A stretch of 64,000 nt of DNA from Nocardioides luti (lineage in GTDB: Bacteria > Actinomycetota > Actinomycetes > Propionibacteriales > Nocardioidaceae): the NCBI RefSeq assembly GCF_014212315.1, contig NZ_JACKXE010000001.1, forward strand, positions 1,550,001 to 1,614,000. The letters run 5' to 3'. Shown here piece by piece: positions 7,957 through 14,981 of this stretch. The notes beneath the pieces are model-generated. The model saw nothing but the letters and a program-made list of their open reading frames with translations, did not search any database and was not told the DNA's origin. The stretch's first letter is position 1. Each line of letters opens with the position of its first letter. Both the position numbers and the translations under genes were made by a program.

Positions 7957-10869
7957 TCAGCTGCAGCCGCTGGTGCTGCCGCAGCCCTCGCACACGTAGC
8001 AGGAGCCGGCGGGGCGCATCTTGGTGCCGCACGTGAAGCAGAGCGGGGAGTCGACGGCGGTGCCGGTGATCTTCTCCATGAGCTCGGCGGAGGTGTGGAC
8101 GCCCTGGGGTGCCTTGGTCTCGGCGGCGGACTCAACCTCGACAGCGTCGACGGTCTCGATACGCTCGCTGGCGCTCGCTACTCGACCAACGAGGTCGCTC
8201 CCGCCGAGGTCGTCGTCGATGAGCTCGGCGGCGGAGCCGGTCTCCTCGACGAGGGGCTCATAGGAGCCGGTCTCGAGGTAGCGCTGGCGCTCGTCGGCGG
8301 AGTAGATGCCCAGGCCCTCGCGGGTCTCGAAGGACAGGTAGTCCAAGGCCAGGCGGCGCCAGACGTAGTCCATGAGGGACTGCGCCATGCGGACGTCCGG
8401 GTCGTCGGTGAGGCCGGCGGGCTCGAAGCGCAGGTTGGTGAACTTCGAGACGTAGGTCTCGAGCGGGACGCCGTACTGCAGGCCGATGGAGACCGCGATC
8501 GAGAAGGCGTCCATGACACCGGCGAGGGTCGAGCCCTGCTTGCCGAGCTTGAGGAAGACCTCGCCGAGCTGGCCGTCGTCGTGCGCACCCGAGGTCATGT
8601 AGCCCTCGGCGCCACCCACGGTGAAGGAGGTGGTGCGCGAGACGCGGGACTTCGGGAGCCGCTTGCGGGTGGGGGCGTAGACGATCTTCTCGATGGTCTT
8701 GGTCTCGGTCGCCTCGGTGGTGGCGGCGGCGTTCGAGTCCTGGCCCTTGTTGTCGCCCTTGCCGGTGGCGAGGGGCTGGCCGACCTTGCAGTTGTCGCGG
8801 TAGACGGCCGTCGCCTTGAGGCCGAGCTTCCACGACTGGAGGTAGATGTCCTCGATCTCCTCGACCGTGGCGTCCTCGGGGAGGTTGACGGTCTTGCTGA
8901 TCGCGCCGGAGAGGAACGGCTGCGCCGCGGCCATCATCCGGACGTGGCCCATCGGCTTGAGGGCGCGTGCACCCATCGCGCAGTCGAAGACCTCGTAGTG
9001 CTCGGTCTTCAGGCCGGGCGCGTCGATGACGTGACCGTGCTCGGCGATGTGGGCGAGGATCGCCTCGACCTGCTCGGGCTGGTAGCCCATCTTGCGCAGC
9101 GCACGCGGGACCGTCTGGTTGACGATCTGCATCGAGCCGCCGCCGACGAGCTTCTTGAACTTGACCAGCGAGAAGTCGGGCTCGATGCCCGTCGTGTCGC
9201 AGTCCATCATGAAGCCGATCGTGCCGGTCGGCGCGAGCACCGAGGCCTGCGCGTTGCGGAAGCCGTGCTCGGCGCCGACCGTCTGGACGTCGGCCCAGGC
9301 GGCGGTGGCGAGCTGGTGGACCTGGCGGTCGGCGATGCCGAGGGTGCGGACGGTGTCGTTCGCGGCCTGGTGCTTGCGCATCACGCGCTTGTGGGCGTCG
9401 GCGTTGCGGGCGTAGCCGGCGTACGGGCCGACGACGCCGGCGAGCTCGCCGGAGCGCTTGTACGACGTGCCGGTCATCAGCGACGTGATCGCGGCGGCCA
9501 TGGCGCGGCCACCGTCGGAGTCGTAGCCGAGGCCCATCGCCATCAGCAGGGCGCCGAGGTTGGCGTAGCCGATGCCGAGCTGGCGGTAGTCGACGGTGGT
9601 CTTGCCGATCGCCTCGGTCGGGAAGTCCGCGAAGCAGATGGAGATGTCCATCGCGGTGATGATCACCTCGACGGCCTTCGCGAAGAGCTCGCCGTCGAAG
9701 GTGTCGTCGTCCTTGAGGAACTTCAGGAGGTTCAGCGACGCGAGGTTGCACGAGGAGTTGTCGAGCGACATGTACTCGGAGCAGGGGTTGGACGCGGTGA
9801 TGCGGCCGGTCTCCGGGTTGGTGTGCCAGTCGTTGATCGTGCCGTCGTACTGCAGACCCGGGTCGGCGCACTCCCAGGCGGCCTTCGCGATCTTGGTGAA
9901 GAGCTCGCGGGCGTCGACGGTCTCGATGACCTCGTTGTGCATCCGGCCGCGCAGGGCGAAGTCGGTGCCGTCCTCGACGGCGCGCATGAACTCGTCGGAG
10001 ACGCGGACGGAGTTGTTGGCGTTCTGGTACTGAACCGAGGTGATGTCCGCGCCGCCGAGGTCCATGTCGAAGCCGGCGTCGCGCAGCGCGCGGATCTTGT
10101 CCTCCTCGCGCGCCTTGGTCTCGACGAACTCGACGATGTCGGGGTGGTCGACGTCCAGGACGACCATCTTGGCCGCGCGGCGCGTGGCGCCACCCGACTT
10201 GATGGTGCCGGCGGAGGCGTCGGCGCCGCGCATGAAGGACACGGGGCCCGAGGCGGTGCCGCCGGAGGAGAGCAGCTCCTTGGAGGAGCGGATGCGGGAG
10301 AGGTTGAGGCCGGCGCCGGAGCCGCCCTTGAAGATGAAGCCCTCCTCCTTGTACCAGTTCAGGATGGAGTCCATCGAGTCGTCGACCGAGAGGATGAAGC
10401 AGGCCGAGACCTGCTGCGGCGACGGGGTGCCGACGTTGAACCAGACCGGGGAGTTGAAGGAGAAGTACTGGTTGACCAGCAGCCAGGTGAGCTCGTGCTC
10501 GAAGATCTCGGCGTCCACCGCGGAGGCGAAGTAGCCGTGCTCGACGCCGGCCTTGGTGTAGGTCTTCACGACGCGGTCGATGAGCTGCTTGAGGCTCCAC
10601 TCGCGCACGTCGGTGCCGACGGCGCCGCGGAAGTACTTCGTGGTGACGATGGTCGAGGCGTTGACCGACCAGAAGTCGGGGAACTCCACGCCGCGCTGCT
10701 CGAAGACGGTGGCGCCGGTCTTCCAGTTGGTCTGGACGACGTCGCGGCGCTCCCAGGTGATGGCGTCGTAGGGGTGGACGCCCTCGGTGCTGAAGACCCG
10801 CTCGATCTTCAGCCCTGCGCTGGCACCTGTGGAAGCGCTTCCGGCTGCGCCGCTCACCGTCTCGGTCAT
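7957..10869 (-). CDS. nrdJ: Vitamin B12-dependent (class II) ribonucleotide reductase
   Basis: Reduces ribonucleotides to deoxyribonucleotides using adenosylcobalamin. 970 aa. The barrel contains the redox-pair cysteine region QQVSACFILS (Cys157), KGGSGAGLNLSRIRSS and the active-site motif NPCSE (Asn361, Cys363, Glu365), then NSSCNLASLNL (Cys374). The C-terminus carries a Cys-rich module, CFTC...CYVCEGC...C (Cys944, 947, 957, 960, 963, 969), proposed in this family to bind zinc or relay electrons. Start ATG at 10867-10869. It is downstream of nrdR in the same direction, as in Streptomyces, and presumably NrdR-controlled. Residues 895-906 (GRVASASERIET) are encoded by a dispersed palindromic repeat inserted in frame between the catalytic part and the Cys-rich tail. 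Confidence 0.95.
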   Translation of the reverse strand: MTETVSGAAGSASTGASAGLKIERVFSTEGVHPYDAITWERRDVVQTNWKTGATVFEQRGVEFPDFWSVNASTIVTTKYFRGAVGTDVREWSLKQLIDRVVKTYTKAGVEHGYFASAVDAEIFEHELTWLLVNQYFSFNSPVWFNVGTPSPQQVSACFILSVDDSMDSILNWYKEEGFIFKGGSGAGLNLSRIRSSKELLSSGGTASGPVSFMRGADASAGTIKSGGATRRAAKMVVLDVDHPDIVEFVETKAREEDKIRALRDAGFDMDLGGADITSVQYQNANNSVRVSDEFMRAVEDGTDFALRGRMHNEVIETVDARELFTKIAKAAWECADPGLQYDGTINDWHTNPETGRITASNPCSEYMSLDNSSCNLASLNLLKFLKDDDTFDGELFAKAVEVIITAMDISICFADFPTEAIGKTTVDYRQLGIGYANLGALLMAMGLGYDSDGGRAMAAAITSLMTGTSYKRSGELAGVVGPYAGYARNADAHKRVMRKHQAANDTVRTLGIADRQVHQLATAAWADVQTVGAEHGFRNAQASVLAPTGTIGFMMDCDTTGIEPDFSLVKFKKLVGGGSMQIVNQTVPRALRKMGYQPEQVEAILAHIAEHGHVIDAPGLKTEHYEVFDCAMGARALKPMGHVRMMAAAQPFLSGAISKTVNLPEDATVEEIEDIYLQSWKLGLKATAVYRDNCKVGQPLATGKGDNKGQDSNAAATTEATETKTIEKIVYAPTRKRLPKSRVSRTTSFTVGGAEGYMTSGAHDDGQLGEVFLKLGKQGSTLAGVMDAFSIAVSIGLQYGVPLETYVSKFTNLRFEPAGLTDDPDVRMAQSLMDYVWRRLALDYLSFETREGLGIYSADERQRYLETGSYEPLVEETGSAAELIDDDLGGSDLVGRVASASERIETVDAVEVESAAETKAPQGVHTSAELMEKITGTAVDSPLCFTCGTKMRPAGSCYVCEGCGSTSGCS
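8152..8187. repeat. In-frame palindromic repeat inside nrdJ
   Basis: A 36-nt copy of the GGTCTCGATAC...CTACTCGACC element located wholly inside nrdJ. Its length is exactly 12 codons and the phase is preserved (codons 895-906). Outer arms match the intergenic copies at 6761-6795 and 37485-37518; the interior is a direct repeat AGCGAGCG-CC-AGCGAGCG on the coding strand rather than a perfect hairpin. Confidence 0.85.
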
Positions 10870-11042
10870 GCTGACTCCTCTTGTCCCGTGTCTCTGCTGT
10901 GTGTGCTGTGTCTGGCTGGTGCTGGCGGTGCGGTGCTGCTGGTGCCGGCCTCGGGTCCCACTCTGACGGGGACCACCGACATTCCTGGGTGGTGCGCCCG
11001 GAGCGGATCGCTTCCCCACGATCCACTCCGGGCGGTCTGGGG

Positions 11043-11558
11043 TCAGCCGCTCCTGGCGGGCTGCGGGGTCTCGACGAGCTCGACCAGCGAGGCGCCGTCG
11101 ACGACGGGCACCTCGCGCTCGGCACGGAGCATGGCGATCTCGTCCTCGAAGTCGTCGGCGGACTCGAACGCGCGGTAGACGCTGGCGAAGCGCAGGTAGG
11201 CGACCTCGTCGAGCACCCGCAGCGGTCCGAGGATGGCCAGGCCGACCTCGTTCGCGGGGACCTCGGCGAAGCCCTCGCTGCGCAGGGCGTCCTCGACGGC
11301 CTGGCCCAGGCAGGCCAGGTCGTCCTCGGAGACCGGGCGGCCCTTGCAGGCCTTCCGGACGCCGGCGACGGCCTTCTCGCGGGTGAACGGCTCCGTGGCG
11401 CCGGAGCGCTTGAGCACGGTCAGCTGCATCTGCTCGACGGTCGTGAAGCGCTTCGCGCAGGCCGAGCAGGTACGCCGGCGGCGGATCTGGCCGCCGTCGT
11501 CGGCGACGCGGGAGTCGAGGACCCGGGTGTCGGTGTGGCGGCAGTACGGGCAGTGCAT
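11043..11558 (-). CDS. nrdR: Transcriptional repressor NrdR
   Basis: Nucleotide-sensing repressor of ribonucleotide reductase genes, 171 aa. The N-terminal zinc ribbon has Cys3, Cys6, Cys31 and Cys34 (MHCPYC...TCSAC), followed by an ATP-cone domain from about residue 46 to 136 ([17 protein letters not shown]...[11 protein letters not shown]). The last 15 residues, [15 protein letters not shown], are not part of the usual fold and are encoded by a short variant of the palindromic repeat. Two NrdR boxes lie about 130 nt upstream, indicating autoregulation of nrdR-nrdJ. The gap to nrdJ is 173 nt. Confidence 0.95.
   Translation of the reverse strand: MHCPYCRHTDTRVLDSRVADDGGQIRRRRTCSACAKRFTTVEQMQLTVLKRSGATEPFTREKAVAGVRKACKGRPVSEDDLACLGQAVEDALRSEGFAEVPANEVGLAILGPLRVLDEVAYLRFASVYRAFESADDFEDEIAMLRAEREVPVVDGASLVELVETPQPARSG
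11067..11090. repeat. Short palindromic-repeat variant forming the NrdR C-terminus
   Basis: GGTCTCGACGAGCTCGACC plus flank has the same outer arms (GGTCTCGA / TCGACC) as the longer repeats but only a 5-nt centre. Read on the minus strand it encodes SLVELVETP, the tail of NrdR. From memory this peptide recurs at the ends of many Nocardioides proteins. Confidence 0.7.
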
Positions 11559-11621
11559 CGCGGGTCTCTCCTCTCACGGTCGCAGGCGCGCTTCAGACAC
11601 CCCCTCTGGGGTGTGCTGGGC

Positions 11622-11705
11622 TGTGGATAACGGGGGTGCTGCTGTGCATAACAACCGGCTGCCTGTGGGCAGTCCACCCTGGTTCTGTGAACTAGATGTG
11701 GATAA
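11622..11705. promoter_or_regulatory. Cluster of DnaA-box-like 9-mers upstream of nrdR
   Basis: TGTGGATAA, the complement of the consensus DnaA box TTATCCACA, occurs perfectly at 11622-11630 and 11697-11705. A one-mismatch copy, TGTGCATAA, lies at 11643-11651, 21 bp (two helical turns) from the first. The third overlaps the upstream NrdR box. DnaA control of ribonucleotide reductase is known in enterobacteria; here it is an inference from the motifs. Confidence 0.5.
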
Positions 11706-11735
11706 CTACACCGGTGTAAGTACTAGATGTAGTGG
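11689..11735. promoter_or_regulatory. Pair of NrdR boxes
   Basis: Two 16-bp sites, 11689-11704 and 11720-11735, both containing CTAGATGT and separated by 15 bp (31 bp centre to centre). That is the spacing reported for NrdR boxes. The second, CTAGATGTAGTG, fits the consensus acaCwAtATaTwGtgt best; the first is weaker on its downstream half. Position upstream of nrdR implies repression of nrdR-nrdJ when dATP/ATP-loaded NrdR binds. Confidence 0.75.
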
Positions 11736-11838
11736 TAACCGTACGCCGCGGTCCGAGGCGTTCGCAAGCCCGCCCGCGACATTCCTGCGGTCTGGATCAC
11801 ACCCGCGGAGAAACCGCAGGTCAGCGCGTTGCGCGGGG

Positions 11839-11858
11839 CCCGAAATAGTCATTTCGGG
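11839..11858 (-). terminator. Hairpin after the GAF/ATPase gene
   Basis: CCCGAAAT-agtc-ATTTCGGG is a perfect 8-bp stem with a 4-nt loop, 31 nt past the stop codon of the minus-strand GAF/ATPase gene. It probably ends that transcript before the nrdR promoter region. Confidence 0.65.
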
Positions 11859-11889
11859 TGGTGTGTCGGACCCGTCCGGCCGGGGAGCC

Positions 11890-12897
11890 TCAGCCGGTCT
11901 GCGAGGAGGACGCGACGTCCGCCACGGACAGCACGAACCACGCGGTCGTGCCGGAGGCGTCGCGCACCGATCCCCAGCGGTCCGCCATCGCGTCCACGAG
12001 GGTCAGGCCGCGTCCGAAGACGCGCAGGTCGTCGTCGTCCACCACCGGGGCGTAGGAGCCCGGGTCGCCGGACGGACCGCCCAGGTCGCGCACGACGACC
12101 GTGAGCACGCCCGCTTCGAGGTCGATGCTGAGCTCGGAGCTGGTGCCCGCGTGCATGACGGCGTTCGTGACGAGCTCGGAGACGCACAGCTGGGCGGTGT
12201 CGACGACGTCGCCCTCGACCTCCCAGGCGTCCAGCTGCTGGCGCACGAAGCGACGTGCGGCGCCGGGCGCCCGCGGGTCGCCCTCGAGGACGATCGAGGC
12301 ACGGACGCCGGTGCCACCGAGCTGGTCGTCCCCGGCGACACCGCCGGTGCCGAGCGCACCGGCCAGGCGGATCCGGCGTACGGCGTCGGCGGTGCGGCGC
12401 GCGGTGGCCTCGAACAGCCGGCGGAGCGGGTCGTCGAAGGTCTGATCCTCGTCGAAGAAGACCACCAGGCCGCCGATCGGCGAGGCGGGGCCGGGCAGCG
12501 GCCAGGCCGCGATGGCGCGGGTGCCCTCGTCGCGCTGGCGGGCGACGAGCCCCGGGTAGCGGCCCTCGAGGTCGTCCACGCTGCCCGTGACGGACTCGCC
12601 CGTGCGGGTGACCGTCGTGAGCGGGACGTCGTCGTAGGCGTCGATGTGGCACCAGTCGAGCGCGGTGTCGCCGGCGTGCTCGGTGGCGACGTACCGCACC
12701 CGGCGGCCGGCGCCCTCCAGCAGCCCGAGGCCGACGCGGCGTACGCCGGCGAGGCCGCCGAGGTCGAGCAGCACGCTGCGCGCGACCTGGTCGATGCTGG
12801 TGGCGTTGCGCAGCTCGAAGCCGAGGCGGTAGAGGTGGCCCAAGGGCGCGACGGGTTCGTCCCCCGCCGCGTGCGTCGCGCCCCCGTCATCCAGCAC
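11890..12897 (-). CDS. GAF domain protein with anti-sigma-type HATPase domain
   Basis: 335-aa soluble signalling protein. Residues about 15-190 form a GAF-like sensor (LYRLGFELRNATSIDQVAR...RAIAAWPLPGPASPIGGLVVFFDE). The C-terminal 140 residues are a GHKL/RsbW-type ATPase: LCVSELVTNAVMHAG (N-box), a TVVVRDLGGPSGDP motif (G1) and VFGRGLTLVDAMADRWG (G2). Such proteins usually bind anti-sigma-factor antagonists or serve as serine kinases in partner switching. No phosphatase or sigma gene is adjacent, so partners are unknown. The GTG start at 12895-12897 follows a TATCCT -10 box by 6 nt with no Shine-Dalgarno sequence, suggesting a leaderless mRNA. Confidence 0.8.
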   Translation of the reverse strand: MLDDGGATHAAGDEPVAPLGHLYRLGFELRNATSIDQVARSVLLDLGGLAGVRRVGLGLLEGAGRRVRYVATEHAGDTALDWCHIDAYDDVPLTTVTRTGESVTGSVDDLEGRYPGLVARQRDEGTRAIAAWPLPGPASPIGGLVVFFDEDQTFDDPLRRLFEATARRTADAVRRIRLAGALGTGGVAGDDQLGGTGVRASIVLEGDPRAPGAARRFVRQQLDAWEVEGDVVDTAQLCVSELVTNAVMHAGTSSELSIDLEAGVLTVVVRDLGGPSGDPGSYAPVVDDDDLRVFGRGLTLVDAMADRWGSVRDASGTTAWFVLSVADVASSSQTG

Positions 12898-12903
12898 CGA
12901 GAC

Positions 12904-12909
12904 AGGATA
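12904..12909 (-). promoter_or_regulatory. -10 box, probable leaderless promoter of the GAF/ATPase gene
   Basis: TATCCT on the minus strand fits the actinobacterial TANNNT consensus. It ends 6 nt before the GTG start, placing the transcription start at or next to the initiation codon. No clear -35 hexamer was picked out. Confidence 0.5.
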
Positions 12910-13019
12910 GGTCAGTCCGGGCCCCCTTGACCGTCTGTCCAGCCCACCAACGCCGGGGTGTCGCGGGCCCCCCGGCCGGTCGGGGAGCGGGCGCTGGGCG
13001 GATCGGACACAATGTCCCG

Positions 13020-13397
13020 GTGGCGCCACAGGGGAAGCGGGTCGGGTCGCGACGGGGGCCGAAGAAGAAGCCGTCGTTGCAGCCGGCGCTGCTCCCGCTC
13101 GCCGCGGGCGTGACGCTCGCCGTGGTCGCGTGGGGCTACCTGGTGTACGCCGCGATCGACTTCGGCGGGACCGCCCGCTCGGGCGAGCAGAACGCCTGGT
13201 GGTTCCTCGCGCTGGCGTCGCTGGGCGCGGTCGCGTGCCTCTTCGTCGGCCTGATGCTCATCGCGCGTCTGCTGCGCCGGCTCGGGATCACGGGTGGCGC
13301 GTCGTCCACGCCGTCGGCCCCGCCCGCCGACCCCGGCTCGCCGCCCGTGGCTCCCCCGCTGCCGCCTCCGCCCGGCGGGCGGCGCGCGTCGCGCTGA
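13020..13397 (+). CDS. Small two-helix membrane protein, 125 aa
   Basis: Basic N-terminus (APQGKRVGSRRGPKKKPS) followed by two membrane helices: LLPLAAGVTLAVVAWGYLVY and an Ala/Leu-rich segment from WWFLALASLGAV through LFVGLMLIARLL. The C-terminal tail of about 35 residues is Pro-rich ([15 protein letters not shown]). The positive-inside rule puts both termini in the cytoplasm. No function recognised. The GTG start at 13020 was chosen because the frame upstream is not protein-like. It is transcribed divergently from the GAF/ATPase gene. Confidence 0.7.
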   Translation: MAPQGKRVGSRRGPKKKPSLQPALLPLAAGVTLAVVAWGYLVYAAIDFGGTARSGEQNAWWFLALASLGAVACLFVGLMLIARLLRRLGITGGASSTPSAPPADPGSPPVAPPLPPPPGGRRASR

Positions 13398-13421
13398 TCC
13401 GTCGGCCCGGCGGACGCGGCC

Positions 13422-13826
13422 TCAGAGATCGAGCAGCCGCGGCAGGTCCGCCCTGAGGTGGTGCGGTTGCAGGGCGAGCGTCTCGAAGTCTCCCGCCCCG
13501 GCCCACAGCAGCTCGAAGCTGTTGTCCGGCCCGTGCGCCTCGAGCTCCGGCCCGGAGAGCCGGGCCTCGCCGCGGACGTCGGTCACGAGGAAGTAGCGCG
13601 CCTCGCGGCCCGGCGTGTGCTCCCCGACCAGCAGCTCCCGGTCGATCGTGGCGCGCAGCGTGGTCTCCTCCCACAGCTCGCGGACCACGGCGTCCTCGAA
13701 GGACTCGCCCGGCTCGACGGTCCCGCCCGGCAGCACCGCGTAGTCGCGGCCGAGGTGGTGGCGCTTGATCAGCAGCAGCTCCGCGCCGCGTTGCACGACG
13801 GCCACGGCCCGAGGAGGGAGGGACAC
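13422..13826 (-). CDS. NUDIX hydrolase
   Basis: 134-aa NUDIX domain protein that would hydrolyse a nucleoside-diphosphate-linked substrate. The Nudix box is clear at about residues 34-56: GGTVEPGESFEDAVVRELWE followed by ET, matching Gx5Ex7REUxEExGU except that the last positions are less conserved. The preceding strand VAVVQRGAELLLIKR is typical. Substrate cannot be deduced. It begins at a GTG 9 nt after the stop of the DUF3052 gene, so the two are probably cotranscribed. Confidence 0.85.
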   Translation of the reverse strand: MSLPPRAVAVVQRGAELLLIKRHHLGRDYAVLPGGTVEPGESFEDAVVRELWEETTLRATIDRELLVGEHTPGREARYFLVTDVRGEARLSGPELEAHGPDNSFELLWAGAGDFETLALQPHHLRADLPRLLDL

Positions 13827-13835
13827 CCCGCGACC

Positions 13836-14255
13836 CTAGGCGCGGTCGGCCAGCCGGCGCACGAACTTCAGGCCGGACCAGGTGTCGTCGACCGCGGCGA
13901 CCTTGACGTCGACGAAGCCGAGCTCGAGCCCGAGGGTGCGGACCCTGCCCTCGTCCAGGTCGACCCAGACGCCGCGCTCGGCCAGCGCCCGGTGGACAGC
14001 CTTCTTGGGCCAGCAGACCCAGACCGACCCGGCGGTGGCGGTGCGCTCCAGGAGGGCCGGCAGCCGGCCCGCGAGCGTGGCCAGGGTGGTGTGGAAGGTC
14101 AGCGTGACGTCGGCACGCGCCGGGAGACGGCGTACGACGTGGGCGCCGGTCAGGTCGCCGAGGTCGACGTCGTCCGGGAGCCGGTCGAGCAGCACGACGT
14201 GGCCGTCCCGGATGCCGAGCTTGGCGCGCAGCGGTGTGCTGGAGTAGCCGGCCAT
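13836..14255 (-). CDS. DUF3052-like protein
   Basis: 139-aa protein resembling the DUF3052 family of actinobacterial hypothetical proteins. Visible traits are the opening MAGYSSTPLRAKLGIRDGH, a Rossmann-like LPARADVTLTFHTTLATLAG, WVCWPKKAV and the closing WSGLKFVRRLADR. The ATG at 14253-14255 gives the conserved GYSxTPLxxKLGI N-terminus, which decides the start. Function unknown. It precedes the NUDIX gene by 9 nt. Confidence 0.75.
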   Translation of the reverse strand: MAGYSSTPLRAKLGIRDGHVVLLDRLPDDVDLGDLTGAHVVRRLPARADVTLTFHTTLATLAGRLPALLERTATAGSVWVCWPKKAVHRALAERGVWVDLDEGRVRTLGLELGFVDVKVAAVDDTWSGLKFVRRLADRA

Positions 14256-14286
14256 GCCCGGAGGGTAGGCCTTCACGCGTCCTGCC

Positions 14287-14335
14287 CGACGAAGGAGGAT
14301 CTCCGGCACCTGGTGCCGAGGATCCTCCTTCGTCG
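14287..14335. repeat. Long palindrome with CACCTGGTG centre
   Basis: Arms CGACGAAGGAGGATC / GATCCTCCTTCGTCG and an inner CGGCACC-T-GGTGCCG give 22 paired bases out of 24 around a single T. It lies upstream of the DUF3052 gene (minus) and downstream of the LysM gene (minus), so it could end the LysM transcript. The centre CACCTGGTG is shared with the palindromes at 33210-33254 and 34256-34302. Confidence 0.75.
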
Positions 14336-14361
14336 CCGGTCAGCCGGTCCGGACACCCCAC

Positions 14362-14415
14362 GTTTGGTCACCAACCGCAGGGTTTCCGCCGAAAACCTGC
14401 GGTTGGTGACCAAAC
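14362..14415. repeat. Long palindrome with GGTCACCAACC arms
   Basis: A 20-bp perfect inverted repeat (GTTTGGTCACCAACCGCAGG and complement) around a 14-nt centre that can extend the stem by three or four more pairs. Together with the 14287-14335 palindrome it fills most of the 306-nt space between the DUF3052 and LysM genes; no gene is seen there. Confidence 0.8.
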
Positions 14416-14561
14416 CGCACACACCGGACGACCGCACACGGCCCGGGAAATGCCGCGAGGGGCGGGGCCACCAGGCCCCGCCCCTCGTCTTCCCCGGCCC
14501 ACCAGCCGGGGTCGAGTCGGCTGATGAAGGTCTGTGCGCGCGCCGCTGGGCGCGCGGTGGG

Positions 14562-14981
14562 TCACTCCGTGACGGGGACCCGGAGGCGCTGGCCGGCGGC
14601 GACCATGGCGGAGTCGAGGGCGTTGAGACGCTCGATCTTGGCGACCATGGCGCGGACGTCGCCGTCACCGGCGAGCCCGGCCGCGATGTCCCACAGGGTC
14701 TCGCCGCTGCCGACCATCACGATCTCGGTCGGGGCGGGGGTGCCCGGCTTCTCCGAGGCGACCGAGCCGGCGCCCAGGGCGACGCCGATGCTCAGCACCG
14801 TGAGCAGGGCCGCGAGGAACACGACGAGCCGGCCGCGCCGGGTGAGCCGCACCGAGGCCCGGGGCTGCGCCGCGGCCACCGGCCGGCGGGTGGAGCGGCC
14901 GGCGGGACGGGCGGGCACGAGCCGGAGCTCGGGGCGCGCGGTCGGGGCGGTGGTCAACGGGGCGATCGTCATGGCGCTCAT
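14562..14981 (-). CDS. LysM-domain membrane protein, likely SOS-controlled division suppressor (YneA/DivS-like)
   Basis: 139 aa: a Pro/Arg-rich cytoplasmic head, one membrane helix (LVVFLAALLTVLSIGVALGAG), then a linker and a C-terminal LysM domain (EIVMVGSGETLWDIAAGLAG...LNALDSAMVAAGQRLRVP) that would bind peptidoglycan outside the cell. Genes of this type next to lexA in Gram-positive bacteria (yneA; divS and chiZ are functional analogues) delay division during DNA damage. The start ATG has an AGGAG site 6 nt upstream. Two LexA boxes and a matching promoter lie upstream, supporting SOS induction. The role is inferred from context and family. Confidence 0.8.
   Translation of the reverse strand: MSAMTIAPLTTAPTARPELRLVPARPAGRSTRRPVAAAQPRASVRLTRRGRLVVFLAALLTVLSIGVALGAGSVASEKPGTPAPTEIVMVGSGETLWDIAAGLAGDGDVRAMVAKIERLNALDSAMVAAGQRLRVPVTE

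Larger units (their letters stand above)
11559..11889. other. nrdR control region, 331 nt without a gene
   Basis: Between nrdR and the GAF/ATPase gene, both on the minus strand. It holds three DnaA-box-like 9-mers, a pair of NrdR boxes and the hairpin terminator of the ATPase gene, annotated separately. The stretch is visibly less GC-rich than the surrounding genes. No protein-like frame or RNA gene was seen in the rest. Confidence 0.7.

Noticed and set aside
8095-11178. Very long open frame opposite nrdJ
   Set aside because: Antisense to a clear nrdJ; long shadow frames are expected at this GC content. Similar frames at 49570-52677 on both strands were rejected for the same reason.
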